A stretch of DNA of 64,000 bases, taken from positions 20,723 through 84,722 of the forward strand of contig DASZRL010000065.1 in assembly GCA_035549175.1 (NCBI GenBank). Direction: 5' to 3'. A model generated the notes under the pieces. That model ran no database searches and was not told the origin of the DNA. It saw only the letters and a program-made list of their open reading frames with translations. A program made the translations under genes and the position numbers. This DNA is from DASTSN01 sp035549175. GTDB taxonomy: Bacteria > Bacteroidota > Bacteroidia > Chitinophagales > Chitinophagaceae. This document shows positions 54,508-63,781 of the stretch, piece by piece. Every line of letters starts with the position of its first letter. The first letter of the stretch is position 1.

Positions 54508-55131
54508 TCAGTGCATGCGGTCGCCCCGTACCGCCAGTTCCTGCATGATGCCTGCCTCGTAGTCCAGCCACTGCTGCCAGCGTTGGCGAACCCTGGCCGG
54601 TTCGAAATAGGACTCGGCCAGGGAAAGAAACAGGGTATAGTGCCCGGCTTCGCTCTCCATAAACCGCCGGTAGAATTGCTGCAGGTAGGGATCCTCCAGG
54701 CCTTCACTCAGCCTTTTGAACCGTTCGCAGCTTCTGGCTTCAATAAGGGCGCAGACCAGTAATTTGTCCAGCAGCCTGTCCTGCTCGGATCCCCCCTTAA
54801 CCTCAAACAGCAGCAGCCGGTTGACATATTCGTCCTTGCGCTGGCGGCCCAGGGGCAGTCCCCGTTTCTGTAGTTCCGCGAGCACCAGCCGGAAATGCCC
54901 CCATTCCTCCGTTACAATGGGGGAGAGTTCCTCGACCAGGCGCTCCCGGTCACTATAGCGCTGAATCAGGGAAATGCAGGCGGTAGCCGCCTTTTGTTCG
55001 CAATAGGCATGGTCGGTCAGGATATCGCCGAGGGATTTGCCGGCCAGGTCCACCCAGCGCGGGTCCGTAGGCAGCTGCAGACCCAAAATGTTTTTTGTAT
55101 CCCGGGAAAGTTCCATATTCTGTAATTCCAT
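54508..55131 (-). CDS. miaE: tRNA 2-methylthio-N6-isopentenyl adenosine-37 hydroxylase
   Basis: MiaE is a diiron oxygenase that hydroxylates the ms2i6A37 side chain of tRNA. The 207-residue protein shows two iron-binding motif pairs: Glu in YCEQKAA with EEWGH, and EARSCERF with ESEAGH. The start is taken at ATG 55131 (MELQNMEL); 55116 is also possible, while a longer frame to 55164 overlaps the start of the divergent gene. The gap to that gene is 20 nt. Hydroxylase activity presumes that ms2i6A is made elsewhere in the genome. Confidence 0.92.
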   Translation of the reverse strand: MELQNMELSRDTKNILGLQLPTDPRWVDLAGKSLGDILTDHAYCEQKAATACISLIQRYSDRERLVEELSPIVTEEWGHFRLVLAELQKRGLPLGRQRKDEYVNRLLLFEVKGGSEQDRLLDKLLVCALIEARSCERFKRLSEGLEDPYLQQFYRRFMESEAGHYTLFLSLAESYFEPARVRQRWQQWLDYEAGIMQELAVRGDRMH

Positions 55132-55132
55132 C

Positions 55133-55140
55133 GATCTTTG
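55133..55140 (+). promoter_or_regulatory. Imperfect -7 element of the BioF-like gene
   Basis: GATCTTTG keeps the AnnTTTG part of the consensus and ends 11 nt before the ATG. It is in the only 20 nt between divergent start codons, so the -33 region would lie inside the miaE coding sequence. Confidence 0.35.
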
Positions 55141-55151
55141 CGGGCAAAGGT

Positions 55152-56255
55152 ATGAAGGAAGCATTTTTGCAAAACAGGCTGGAGGAACGGGCTCGCCAGC
55201 AGGCCCTGCGCAGCCTGCAACTGGCTGGGGGAAAAGTCGATTTCTGTTCCAATGACTACCTGGGGATCGTCCATGACCGGTTGCTGGAAAAACATCCGGC
55301 CATCGGGGAGGAGCTGGCCGGCGGATCCACAGGATCCCGCCTCCTGGCCGGCCATTCCCGCCTGATGGACGAAACCGAATCCCTGCTTGCTGCCTTCCAC
55401 CAGGCGGAAGCGGCCCTGCTGTTCAACTCGGGATACGACGCCAACCTGGGCCTGCTGTCCTGTGTTCCCCAGCGCGGGGACACGATTTTATATGACTACC
55501 TGAGTCATGCATCGCTGCGCGACGGGATCCGCCTTTCCTTCGCCCAGGCCCACGCCTTTGCCCACAACGACCTGAACGAACTGGAAGACCGGCTCCGGCG
55601 GGCGAAGGGCCGGGTCTTTGTCGTTACGGAATCGGTTTTTTCCATGGACGGGGACGTTTGCCCGCTGAACGACCTGGCGGCCCTCTGCCAGACCTGGGGG
55701 GCCCACCTGATCGTGGATGAAGCCCACGCCACAGGGGTTATGGGGCCCCGGGGTGCGGGGCTGGTGCAGCAGACCGGCCTGGCGGACCAGGTTTTTGCCA
55801 GGGTGCATACCTTCGGTAAGGCCTGCGGCGCCCATGGCGCCGCCGTACTGGGTTCACGGACCTTACGGGACTACCTGATCAATTTTGCACGACCCCTGAT
55901 TTACACCACCGCCCTGCCCCCGCACAGCGTAGCCCGGGTGCGGGCATCCTACCAGCTTTTTCCGGGGCTGGAGGCGGAACGGGAGCGGCTTGGCCGGCTG
56001 ATCCGGCAATTTACCGCGGGGGCGGCGGGTCCCCATCTCCTGGCTTCGGGCACGCCCATTCAGGCCGTGGTTATTCCCGGAAACAGCCAGGTGAGGGAAG
56101 TCGCCCGCGCACTTCAGCAGAACAACCTGGATGTCAGGCCCGTATTATATCCCACCGTGCCCCGTGGGCTGGAGCGGCTCCGGGTGGTGCTGCACAGTTT
56201 CAACACCGAGGCGGAGGTGGAATTATTGCTTAACACCCTGAAAAATAGTGTGTGA
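55152..56255 (+). CDS. bioF: 8-amino-7-oxononanoate synthase-like enzyme (BioF/KBL family)
   Basis: This 367-residue alpha-oxoamine synthase uses PLP to condense an amino acid with an acyl-CoA or -ACP. It has FCSNDYLG, the GSTGSRLLAGHS loop, VTESVFSMDGD, the VDEAHATGVMGPRGAG segment and the PLP-lysine region HTFGKACGAHGAA. Size and motif TFGKA-G fit BioF better than 2-amino-3-ketobutyrate ligase or serine palmitoyltransferase, but no other biotin gene is nearby, so the product is an inference. The ATG at 55152 is preferred because the frame further upstream overlaps miaE. Confidence 0.83.
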   Translation: MKEAFLQNRLEERARQQALRSLQLAGGKVDFCSNDYLGIVHDRLLEKHPAIGEELAGGSTGSRLLAGHSRLMDETESLLAAFHQAEAALLFNSGYDANLGLLSCVPQRGDTILYDYLSHASLRDGIRLSFAQAHAFAHNDLNELEDRLRRAKGRVFVVTESVFSMDGDVCPLNDLAALCQTWGAHLIVDEAHATGVMGPRGAGLVQQTGLADQVFARVHTFGKACGAHGAAVLGSRTLRDYLINFARPLIYTTALPPHSVARVRASYQLFPGLEAERERLGRLIRQFTAGAAGPHLLASGTPIQAVVIPGNSQVREVARALQQNNLDVRPVLYPTVPRGLERLRVVLHSFNTEAEVELLLNTLKNSV

Positions 56256-56260
56256 ATCCT

Positions 56261-56291
56261 TTTGGTGAACCGTTTTCTTGCGCTAACTTTG
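56261..56291 (+). promoter_or_regulatory. Promoter of rpsO (-33 TTTG, -7 TAACTTTG)
   Basis: TTTG (56261-56264) and TAACTTTG (56284-56291) are separated by exactly 19 bp, a textbook Bacteroidota housekeeping promoter. It begins 5 nt past the stop of the BioF-like gene and gives rpsO a leader of about 50 nt. Confidence 0.85.
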
Positions 56292-56346
56292 CCGCCACAA
56301 AATAATCGGATACCGTAATCGGATGAATCTTTAAAAAAAAGTCAAG

Positions 56347-56616
56347 ATGCCTTTAACGAAAGAAAAAAAAGTCCAAGTTTTTACCCAGTTCGGTGGCCAG
56401 GCAGCCAACACCGGCTCCATTGAGGCCCAAATTGCGCTTCTTACCGAGCGCATCAGCCAGATTTCCGGCCATCTCCAGCAAAACAAGAAAGACTTTTCCA
56501 CGCACCGCGGCCTTATGCAGCTGGTAGGTAAGCGCAAGCGCCTGCTGAATTACCTGCAAAAGCACAACCTGACAGGCTATCGCCAACTGATCGAAAAACT
56601 CGGAATCAGGAAGTAA
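56347..56616 (+). CDS. rpsO: 30S ribosomal protein S15
   Basis: S15 binds 16S rRNA at the three-way junction and helps assemble the platform. The 89-residue protein has the family helices IALLTERISQISGHLQQNKKD, the loop FSTHRGLMQLVGKRKRLLNYL and ends GYRQLIEKLGIRK. Polynucleotide phosphorylase follows 170 nt downstream, the widespread rpsO-pnp order. It has its own strong promoter. Confidence 0.98.
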   Translation: MPLTKEKKVQVFTQFGGQAANTGSIEAQIALLTERISQISGHLQQNKKDFSTHRGLMQLVGKRKRLLNYLQKHNLTGYRQLIEKLGIRK

Positions 56617-56786
56617 CATTCCCTTTACGTCGGAAGTATTGGGAATCGCCCTCTTTGCGGATTTCGATCGAACCCCGGTCACATCCCCGTTGCATGTTCC
56701 CAACTCTCCCAGGTGTTGGGAATTCCCATTTGGAGCCTGCTCCAGCCTGATGACCGGTTTTGTCTCACCTAATAATTATCTTCTTT

Positions 56787-58955
56787 ATGCTTCAACAACC
56801 CTTTCGCAAAACATTTGATATAGGCAACGGCCGCCTGGTTACGATCGAAACCGGACGGCTTGCCCGCCAGGCCGATGGAGCCGTTACCGTGTCCATGGGC
56901 AATTGTATGATCCTGGCTACCGTCGTGGCCAACAAAGAACCCAAGGAGGGTCAATCCTTTTTCCCCCTGGTGGTCGATTACCAGGAAAAATTCGCTTCGG
57001 CCGGTCGCATTCCAGGCTCCTTCTTCAAGCGGGAAGCCAAACTCAACGATTACGAGGTGCTGGTCAGCCGCCTGATTGACCGTGCTCTTCGCCCGCTTTT
57101 CCCGGAGGACTACCTGTGCGATGTCCAGGTGCTGGTGACCCTGATCTCCAGTGACGCCGAAATCCTTCCGGATGCGATGGCCTGCCTGGCGGCCTCTGCC
57201 GCCCTAGCCGTATCGGATATTCCCATCAAAGAGATCATCTCGGAAGTCCGGGTCGGACGGATTAACGGAGAATTCAAAGTCAATCCGAGCCGCTCGGAAA
57301 TGGAAATGGCCGATATGGATTTCCTGATCGCGGCCACGGAAAAGAACCTGGTCATGGTAGAAGGGGAGGCCCAGGAGTGCAGTGAGGCAGACCTTTGCAA
57401 GGCGCTTGAACTGGCCCACGAAGCCATTCGGATCCAGGTGAGGGCCCAGGCCGAGTTGCGGGATATGGTAGGCGTGAAGGGCAAGCGTGAATATGCCAAG
57501 CCGGCCCAGGATGAAGCACTCCGCGAGAAGGTAAATGCCTTTGCCAAGCAGAAGGTGTATGATATTGCCAAAAGCAAATCCAGTAAGCAGGAACGCAGCC
57601 TGAAATTTGATGCGCTGAAGGTTGAGCTTATGGAATTCCTGAAAAAGGATGCCAACCTGCCGGAAGGGGAGGAACTGCCTGATCTGACCAAAAAGCTGGC
57701 GTCAACCTATTACGGGGATCTGCAATATTATGTGGTGCGTGATATGATCCTGGACGAGCGGGTTCGGCTGGACGGCCGGGGACTCGACCAGATCCGGCCG
57801 CTGGATATGGAGGTGGACGTCCTGCCGTCCCCCCATGGAGCTGCCCTCTTTACGAGAGGTGAAACCCAGTCACTTACCACGGTTACCTTAGGTACTCCCT
57901 TAGATGAGTTGCTGGTGGAAAGCGCCGCCAAATCGGATTACACCAAATTCATCCTGCACTATAATTTCCCGCCGTTTTCCACCGGTGAGGTGAAGATGAT
58001 GCGTGCTCCCGGACGCCGGGAGGTCGGCCACGGAAACCTGGCCATGCGTTCCCTGAAACAAATGCTGCCGGGCGCGGATTATCCCTATACGATCCGTGTC
58101 GTGAGTGATATCCTGGAATCTAATGGCTCCTCCTCGATGGCCACCGTCTGTGCCGGATCGCTGGCCCTGATGGATGCCGGGGTACCGATCCAGAAGCACG
58201 TTTCCGGGGTAGCTATGGGTCTTATCACCAAGGACGATAAATATGCGATCCTGACTGATATCCTGGGAGATGAAGATCACCTGGGAGACATGGACTTTAA
58301 GGTAACCGGCACCCGGGATGGAATCTGCGGCGTGCAAATGGACATCAAGGTGGACGGGCTGAAAATGGAAGTAATGGCCGAGGCACTGGAACAGGCGCGC
58401 AAGGGCCGGCTTCACATCCTGGATGCCATGTACAATTGTATTGCAGAAGCCCGCAGTGAGGTCAAGCCGCATGCGCCGCGGATGGTCAAGATGTTCATCG
58501 ACCGCGAGTTTATCGGTGCGGTAATCGGGCCCGGCGGAAAGGTGATCCAGGAGATTCAGCGCGAAACGGGTACCACGATCAATATCGAGGAAAAGAATAA
58601 TATGGGCGAGGTCAGTATCTTCGGTACCAACAAGGAAGGCGTCATCAAGGCTGAAAACTGGGTGAAGGGAATCGTCGCCGTGCCGACCGTCGGCGATGTG
58701 TATGAAGCGACCGTAAAATCCATCATGCCTTACGGTGCCTTTGTGGAATTCCTCCCCGGTAAGCAGGGACTCCTGCATATCAGTGAGGTCAGCTGGAAGC
58801 GCCTGGAAACCCTCGACGGGGTCCTCAAGGATGGCGACCTGGTCAAGGTCAAGCTGATCGGCACCGATCCCAAATCGGGCAAGTTCAAGCTGAGCCGCAA
58901 GGTGCTGCTGCCGAAACCGGAAGGCAAGCCCCGGCAGGAAGAAAACAGAAATTAA
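56787..58955 (+). CDS. pnp: Polynucleotide phosphorylase
   Basis: PNPase is the 3'-5' phosphorolytic exoribonuclease of RNA decay. The 722-residue protein has two RNase PH domains around a helical linker, the second with NFPPFSTGEVKMMRAPGRREVGHG, then a KH domain (IGAVIGPGGKVIQEIQRETG) and an S1 domain (GDVYEATVKSIMPYGAFVEF to LLHISEVSW). The start ATG at 56787 (MLQQPFRKTFDIG) fits; an in-frame TTG at 56760 is less likely. A terminator follows whose T-tract touches the prmA start codon. Confidence 0.97.
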   Translation: MLQQPFRKTFDIGNGRLVTIETGRLARQADGAVTVSMGNCMILATVVANKEPKEGQSFFPLVVDYQEKFASAGRIPGSFFKREAKLNDYEVLVSRLIDRALRPLFPEDYLCDVQVLVTLISSDAEILPDAMACLAASAALAVSDIPIKEIISEVRVGRINGEFKVNPSRSEMEMADMDFLIAATEKNLVMVEGEAQECSEADLCKALELAHEAIRIQVRAQAELRDMVGVKGKREYAKPAQDEALREKVNAFAKQKVYDIAKSKSSKQERSLKFDALKVELMEFLKKDANLPEGEELPDLTKKLASTYYGDLQYYVVRDMILDERVRLDGRGLDQIRPLDMEVDVLPSPHGAALFTRGETQSLTTVTLGTPLDELLVESAAKSDYTKFILHYNFPPFSTGEVKMMRAPGRREVGHGNLAMRSLKQMLPGADYPYTIRVVSDILESNGSSSMATVCAGSLALMDAGVPIQKHVSGVAMGLITKDDKYAILTDILGDEDHLGDMDFKVTGTRDGICGVQMDIKVDGLKMEVMAEALEQARKGRLHILDAMYNCIAEARSEVKPHAPRMVKMFIDREFIGAVIGPGGKVIQEIQRETGTTINIEEKNNMGEVSIFGTNKEGVIKAENWVKGIVAVPTVGDVYEATVKSIMPYGAFVEFLPGKQGLLHISEVSWKRLETLDGVLKDGDLVKVKLIGTDPKSGKFKLSRKVLLPKPEGKPRQEENRN

Positions 58956-58965
58956 AAGCAGATTG

Positions 58966-58993
58966 AATCCCCGGCACTTCCGGGGATTTTTTT
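58966..58993 (+). terminator. Rho-independent terminator of pnp, abutting prmA
   Basis: Perfect 9-bp stem AATCCCCGG (58966-58974) with CCGGGGATT (58980-58988), loop CACTT, T7 at 58987-58993. The next base is the A of the prmA ATG. Confidence 0.93.
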
Positions 58994-59815
58994 ATGGAAG
59001 GACACTACCTGGTAGAATTTGAATTAGCGGCCGGAGAGCTGGCCGATATCCTGGTGGCCCTCCTGAATGAGGCGGGTTATACCGGGTACGAGCAGGATGC
59101 CCAGCACCTGCGGGCGTACATACCCGCCGCCGAATTCCAGCCGCAACAACCGGCGGATCTTGCCGCCCGGTACGACCTGACCTACACCAGCAGGTTCATC
59201 CCCGATACCAACTGGAATGCGGCCTGGGAAGCGAGTTTCCGGCCGGTCCGCGTAGGGGACTTCTGTATGATCCGGGCTGAATTCCATGACCCGGCCGGGG
59301 CGGTCACCCACGATATTGTCATCACGCCGAAAATGAGTTTCGGGACGGGGCATCACGCAACCACCTACCTGATGATCCGCCAGATGGAATCCCTGAATTT
59401 CCAGGACAAGCAGGTATTGGATTTTGGAACCGGAACCGGAATTCTGGCGATCCTGGCCGAAAAGTGTGGCGCCTCCGGCGTGGTCGCCATCGATGTGGAT
59501 CCCTGGAGCATCGAAAATGCCACCGAGAATCTCGCGCGAAACCGGTGCAGCCGGGTCCGTCTCCACTTAAGCGATCACCCGGGCGGGGAGGGTCCTTTTG
59601 ACCTGATCCTCGCCAATATCACACGTAATGTCCTGCTGGAAAATCTGGAGATTTTAACACAACAACTCCGGCCCGGAGGCGTTTTGATCATAAGCGGACT
59701 TCTGGAAGCGGATGAGTCTGCATTCCTGACTGCCGCGGCGGAGCAGGGACTCCGCGGGCATAACCTGTTGAAGCAGAATGGTTGGATTTGTTTAAAGTTT
59801 TTGCGCGAAGGCTGA
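58994..59815 (+). CDS. prmA: Ribosomal protein L11 methyltransferase
   Basis: PrmA trimethylates ribosomal protein L11. The 273-residue protein has a small N-terminal substrate-binding domain (MEGHYLVEFELAAGELADILVALLNEAG) and a C-terminal Rossmann methyltransferase with FGTGHHATTYLM, VLDFGTGTGILAILAEK and LILANITRNVL. The start codon directly follows the pnp terminator's T-tract, so there is no space for a leader or promoter after it. A downstream start would cut the N-terminal domain. plsY follows 76 nt later with its own promoter. Confidence 0.95.
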   Translation: MEGHYLVEFELAAGELADILVALLNEAGYTGYEQDAQHLRAYIPAAEFQPQQPADLAARYDLTYTSRFIPDTNWNAAWEASFRPVRVGDFCMIRAEFHDPAGAVTHDIVITPKMSFGTGHHATTYLMIRQMESLNFQDKQVLDFGTGTGILAILAEKCGASGVVAIDVDPWSIENATENLARNRCSRVRLHLSDHPGGEGPFDLILANITRNVLLENLEILTQQLRPGGVLIISGLLEADESAFLTAAAEQGLRGHNLLKQNGWICLKFLREG

Positions 59816-59835
59816 ACAACCTTGACAGCGCACAG

Positions 59836-59866
59836 TTTCTTCAATCGGGTGTTTACGTTATATTTG
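59836..59866 (+). promoter_or_regulatory. Promoter of plsY (-33 TTTC, -7 TATATTTG)
   Basis: TATATTTG (59859-59866) is an exact -7 match with TTTC 19 bp upstream (59836-59839), one base from the TTTG consensus. The ATG of plsY is 25 nt downstream. Confidence 0.7.
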
Positions 59867-59891
59867 TAATCCAACTTCAACCCAAGTTTCT

Positions 59892-60563
59892 ATGAACGAG
59901 CTTCTCCTAATCGTTCTGGCATATCTGATTGGCAGCATCCCGACCTCGGTCTGGGTTAGCAGGTATTTTTTTGACATTGATATCCGGGAATACGGAAGCG
60001 GTAATCCCGGCGCCACCAATACCTTCCGGGTGCTCGGACCCCAGTGGGGTACCTTCGTCATGATCGTGGATATGCTGAAAGGGATCGCGGCCGTCAAGCT
60101 GGCACTTGTATTGCCGCACTACCTCGATAATGATACCCAGTTTATCAACCTGCAGCTCGGGCTGGGCCTTTCGGCCGTCCTGGGGCATATATTCCCGGTA
60201 TGGGCTGATTTTCGCGGCGGCAAAGGGGTAGCCACCTTGTTCGGTATGGTGCTGGGCATTCAGCCCAACGTGGCCATATGCTGTGTCGGGGTTTTTCTGC
60301 TGGTTCTCTACCTGACGCGTTTTGTCTCGCTGAGCTCCATACTGGCCAGCATTGCCTTTCCGGTATTTATCCTGGTTATTTTTAACGAGCCGGAGCAACT
60401 GTACCGGATATTTGCCATTGCCGTGGCCCTGATGGTACTGCTTACTCACCAGAAGAATATCACCCGCCTGCTCAAGGGAAACGAAAACAAAGTCCCCATC
60501 CTGAAGTACCGTGACCGCCGCCGCCGGCGCAGGCAGTCCCCGTTGGATGCAGAAGAATCCTAG
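59892..60563 (+). CDS. plsY: Glycerol-3-phosphate acyltransferase PlsY
   Basis: PlsY transfers an acyl group from acyl-phosphate to glycerol 3-phosphate, the first step of phospholipid synthesis. The membrane protein has five to six helices with motif 1 YGSGNPGATNTFR, motif 2 LGHIFPVWADF and motif 3 GGKGVATLFG. The 223 residues end in a very basic tail (KYRDRRRRRRQSP), somewhat longer than usual, probably cytoplasmic. It converges with the helicase gene. Confidence 0.96.
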   Translation: MNELLLIVLAYLIGSIPTSVWVSRYFFDIDIREYGSGNPGATNTFRVLGPQWGTFVMIVDMLKGIAAVKLALVLPHYLDNDTQFINLQLGLGLSAVLGHIFPVWADFRGGKGVATLFGMVLGIQPNVAICCVGVFLLVLYLTRFVSLSSILASIAFPVFILVIFNEPEQLYRIFAIAVALMVLLTHQKNITRLLKGNENKVPILKYRDRRRRRRQSPLDAEES

Positions 60564-60608
60564 GATGGCATACTGCCGGTATAGCCAGGTCCCTCTCTCA
60601 CCGGCCTC

Positions 60609-62450
60609 TCAGACCAGCAGCTCCCAGACCGACCGGTATCCTCCGGCTTTTTCCGCATATTCCAGGAAGGCCCGGAAGAACGGGTCCTGCCCGATCGTGG
60701 CACTGTCTCCGATAACGATGAGTTTTTCCCTGGCGCGGGTGAGTGCCACATTCATCCGGCGGTAATCCTTCAGAAAGCCGATATTACCTTCCTCATTGCT
60801 CCGGACCAACGAAACAATTACGGTATCCATTTCCTGGCCCTGGAAGCTGTCAATCGTACTGATCCGAATGCCGCCCGGAAGAACGGCCCCGGCAGCGCCC
60901 ACCTGGCCTGCATAGGGGGATATCAGGGCTACCGGTCCCGTCCCCACGGTATCCGTATCCAGTACGCGCCGGACCACATCCAGTTCGCCGGGATTCTGCA
61001 GGCTGATCCCGTCAGGCCCTTGTTCTTCGGCGTACCCGGAGCCGGCCGTGTCAAAAAACACCAAAGGGGTTTCCCGGTCATCCAGGTACGCAGCAGACTG
61101 CAGCCGTCCCCCATAAAAATACTGGCTGCTGAAGGCCGCAATGGCCGGGCGCATCCGGTACTGGGTATCCAGGAAATGACCGCCAATCCCCTGATCCATG
61201 GCCAGCTCCAGAACCGAACGGGCAAATCCGAGTTGCACCGCCTGCTGACTCAGCACCGTTGGTGGTAACTGCCAGGGATCGCCCGCCAGCACCCATTTTT
61301 CCGCCAGGGGAATGACACACCAGGCCAGGGGCTCGAGGCACTGGCCGGCCTCATCCATGACCAGCGTGGAAAAGCTGTGATGGCGGATTGTTGCCTCATA
61401 CAGCCCCACGGGTGTACCGGCCACTACCTGGGCCTTTTCCAGCAGTTCCTCCTCCTGGCCGGACTGCAGTCTTTTTATGTCCTGGCGAATCTGGCGGACC
61501 TCGGCCAGCAAGAGGTTACGCTGTTCCCGCTCCGCTTTTCCAAACTGCCTCTTATACTTGAGTGCCATGCGCCGAAAGGCTTCCGCCCGTATCTTGAGCT
61601 GTTTAATCTGCTGGATCGCCTTGCTGTTTCGCAACTTTCCTTCCGGAGTATGGGCAAAAACCTCCGGATCAACCCGGGACGTGTTGCCGACGCGCAGCAG
61701 GTTGACCCCCTGACGCAGCAGGCTCCGGCACAGGTTGTCGACCGCTGTGTTGCTCGGAGCGGTCACCAGGATCTTTTCTCCGCGCCTGATCAGTTGCAAT
61801 ATGGCTTCCACCAGGGTCGTGGTTTTTCCGGTTCCGGGGGGACCATGAAGGACACAAAGCGGTTCATCGCCAAGAACCGCCAGGACGGCCTCGCGCTGGC
61901 TGGTGTTCAGGTCCGGGTTCTGCCATACCACATGCGGCTGCCCGGTCTTTGGGGTATGCCCCGCGGCCGGTTCAGCGAATCCGGATTGGCCATGCAACTG
62001 CTCAAACAGGCGGTAGACAGGTGGATTCTTTTCCAGCTCCCCCAGAGCTTTTCGCATGATGGCTGTGGTGTGTGTATCGGGAGCCAGTTTGATACCGACC
62101 CCGTCGTCTTCGATCCAGTCGGGAAAATCGGGAGCGAACAGGCGGAATTCTCCCTGGCGGCCGTCCAGGGCTAACAGCACACCCTTTACCGGTTCTTCCC
62201 CGGCCACAAAACATTCGATGGGAACACCGTCCCGGAACTGGGAAAGCTCTGCCGGATAAGGCAGCCTAAAACTGACTTCCGGGTAATCGGCGTAGCCAAA
62301 ACTCCTCCGGGTGACCACCAGGGGATGAAGGGCGAGTCCTTCTGCCTTCAGTTGTTTCAGGCTGTGCGCCTGGTCAAGCCGGTAGCGGATCAGCTGTTCC
62401 TTTTCTTCCAGGTCAATGCAGGTAAGGAGTCGCTGGATGTCGGGATGCAT
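60609..62450 (-). CDS. UPF1/IGHMBP2-like superfamily 1 helicase
   Basis: The 613-residue protein is an SF1B-type DNA/RNA helicase. It has an N-terminal beta-barrel-like domain (about 1-170), a Q-motif region NTSQREAVLAVL, Walker A GPPGTGKTTT, Ia VTAPSNTAVDNL, a basic helical insertion (about 285-350), Walker B DEAGQ, QYRMRP, TIDSFQGQEMD and VALTRAREKLIVIGD. This matches bacterial relatives of eukaryotic IGHMBP2/Dna2. The start is taken at ATG 62450 (MHPDIQRLL); the frame to 62651 would cover the divergent VOC gene. The substrate is unknown. Confidence 0.92.
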   Translation of the reverse strand: MHPDIQRLLTCIDLEEKEQLIRYRLDQAHSLKQLKAEGLALHPLVVTRRSFGYADYPEVSFRLPYPAELSQFRDGVPIECFVAGEEPVKGVLLALDGRQGEFRLFAPDFPDWIEDDGVGIKLAPDTHTTAIMRKALGELEKNPPVYRLFEQLHGQSGFAEPAAGHTPKTGQPHVVWQNPDLNTSQREAVLAVLGDEPLCVLHGPPGTGKTTTLVEAILQLIRRGEKILVTAPSNTAVDNLCRSLLRQGVNLLRVGNTSRVDPEVFAHTPEGKLRNSKAIQQIKQLKIRAEAFRRMALKYKRQFGKAEREQRNLLLAEVRQIRQDIKRLQSGQEEELLEKAQVVAGTPVGLYEATIRHHSFSTLVMDEAGQCLEPLAWCVIPLAEKWVLAGDPWQLPPTVLSQQAVQLGFARSVLELAMDQGIGGHFLDTQYRMRPAIAAFSSQYFYGGRLQSAAYLDDRETPLVFFDTAGSGYAEEQGPDGISLQNPGELDVVRRVLDTDTVGTGPVALISPYAGQVGAAGAVLPGGIRISTIDSFQGQEMDTVIVSLVRSNEEGNIGFLKDYRRMNVALTRAREKLIVIGDSATIGQDPFFRAFLEYAEKAGGYRSVWELLV

Positions 62451-62594
62451 GGGCGGAAGGTAGCACAATCCCGCCTTTTGCACCAGGCTGACGCAATCCC
62501 CCCGGCAAATCGTCGCCATCCGCCCGCTGCCTTGTACTTCATACCGGGTAAGTTTGCTGGCATCTTTCCGATCGATACCGTAAACCTTTATACC

Positions 62595-63086
62595 ATGTCC
62601 CGGATAACGCCTTTTCTTTGGTTCAACCACGAGGCTGAGGAAGCCGCCCATTTTTACGCTGCCGTTTTCAGGAATTCACGGATCGGTTCCGTCGTCCGCT
62701 ATGATGAGGCGTCGGCCCGTGCCTCCGGCTGCCCGGCAGGGAGTGTCATGACAGCGACCCTCGAACTGGAGGGCCAGGAATTTGTGCTGCTGAACGGCGG
62801 GCGGACCGTCCCGTTCAATGAATCGGTTTCCTTTGTGATCACTTGCGGAAACCAGCAGGAGCTGGATCATTACTGGGACCGGCTCAGCGAGGGGGGTGAT
62901 CCCCGGGCCCAGCAATGCGGCTGGCTTAAGGACCGGTTCGGCCTGTCGTGGCAGATCGTGCCGGACTTCCTGCCTCGGCTGCTGCGCAACCAGGATCCCC
63001 GTAAATCCGCCCGTGTCATGAAGGCCCTTCTCGGCATGAAAAAAATTATCCTGGCTGAACTGGTTCGGGCTTCGGAACAGGAATAA
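62595..63086 (+). CDS. VOC family protein (PhnB/3-demethylubiquinone methyltransferase-like)
   Basis: The 163-residue protein has a glyoxalase-like beta-alpha-beta-beta-beta fold with the PhnB-family opening ITPFLWFNHEAEEAAHFYAAVF, the FVLLNGG strand and GLSWQIVPDFL near the end. Family members are often named 3-demethylubiquinone-9 3-methyltransferase, but most have no proven activity. The ATG at 62595 is chosen because the open frame upstream (to 62325) lies inside the divergent helicase gene. Confidence 0.9.
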   Translation: MSRITPFLWFNHEAEEAAHFYAAVFRNSRIGSVVRYDEASARASGCPAGSVMTATLELEGQEFVLLNGGRTVPFNESVSFVITCGNQQELDHYWDRLSEGGDPRAQQCGWLKDRFGLSWQIVPDFLPRLLRNQDPRKSARVMKALLGMKKIILAELVRASEQE

Positions 63087-63115
63087 GCAGAGGGCCCGGT
63101 CCGGCCTTCCGTCCG

Positions 63116-63781
63116 CTATTTTAGTTGTAGCAGGATGGCTTCCACCGGCAGCGCTCCCGCTGCCCGGATGGTACCCTGACAGCCGGCTTCCAACCACTGG
63201 AAATGCCCGGGCTGCAGGTAGCGCGTCTGGCTGTCCGTACCCAGCCGGAAGGTGGCTACGGACGAATCGGTGCTCACCAGCAGGCAGGGTGAGGTGGTGG
63301 ACGGGAAGACCCAGGTGGCTCCGGCGGGCAGGTTGAGGCGGTAGCCATTGGCCAGACCGCCTTGAAACAGCCCTTGAAGATATTGTCCGGTAAGCGGAAG
63401 CGCCTCCCGGGAAGGATATTGGCCGGTCAGTTCAATATCCATCACATGAAACCAGGTGCTGTCCTCATTCCACACCCGGTGAATACGGGGAATCACCAGG
63501 CTGTCATAGGTGGCCGAGCCGGCCGTGCCATACCCGGACGTAGCAGGCGGACGGCCCCGGAGCTGCGACCCGGTGCGCGTATGTGTTAGCGTGATAAAAA
63601 CCGAAGGGGTCCGGTGAACATGATAGGCGGAGGTGTCACCGGGCCCCAGGCGGACATCCAGGATCCGCACCCGGTCATTTTCAAATAGATTATGATGGTG
63701 AGGTTCCCACCGGACGGGAACCTGTGCCCGGGCAGCCGTTCCAAGCAGCAGGGCTGCCGTCCATGCGCGCCAGATTTGCAT
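63116..63781 (-). CDS. Exported cupin-like protein
   Basis: This 221-residue protein has a signal peptide (MQIWRAWTAALLLGTAARA) and an RmlC-like cupin fold. The segment HHHNLFENDRVRILDVRLGPGDTSAYHVHRTPSVFI carries the cupin-type G-x5-H-x-H pattern (GDTSAYHVHR). A weaker second half (ANGYRLNLPAGATWVFP to YLQPGHFQWLE) may be a second, metal-free cupin domain. It would be periplasmic. Function unknown. It converges with the VOC gene. Confidence 0.8.
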   Translation of the reverse strand: MQIWRAWTAALLLGTAARAQVPVRWEPHHHNLFENDRVRILDVRLGPGDTSAYHVHRTPSVFITLTHTRTGSQLRGRPPATSGYGTAGSATYDSLVIPRIHRVWNEDSTWFHVMDIELTGQYPSREALPLTGQYLQGLFQGGLANGYRLNLPAGATWVFPSTTSPCLLVSTDSSVATFRLGTDSQTRYLQPGHFQWLEAGCQGTIRAAGALPVEAILLQLK

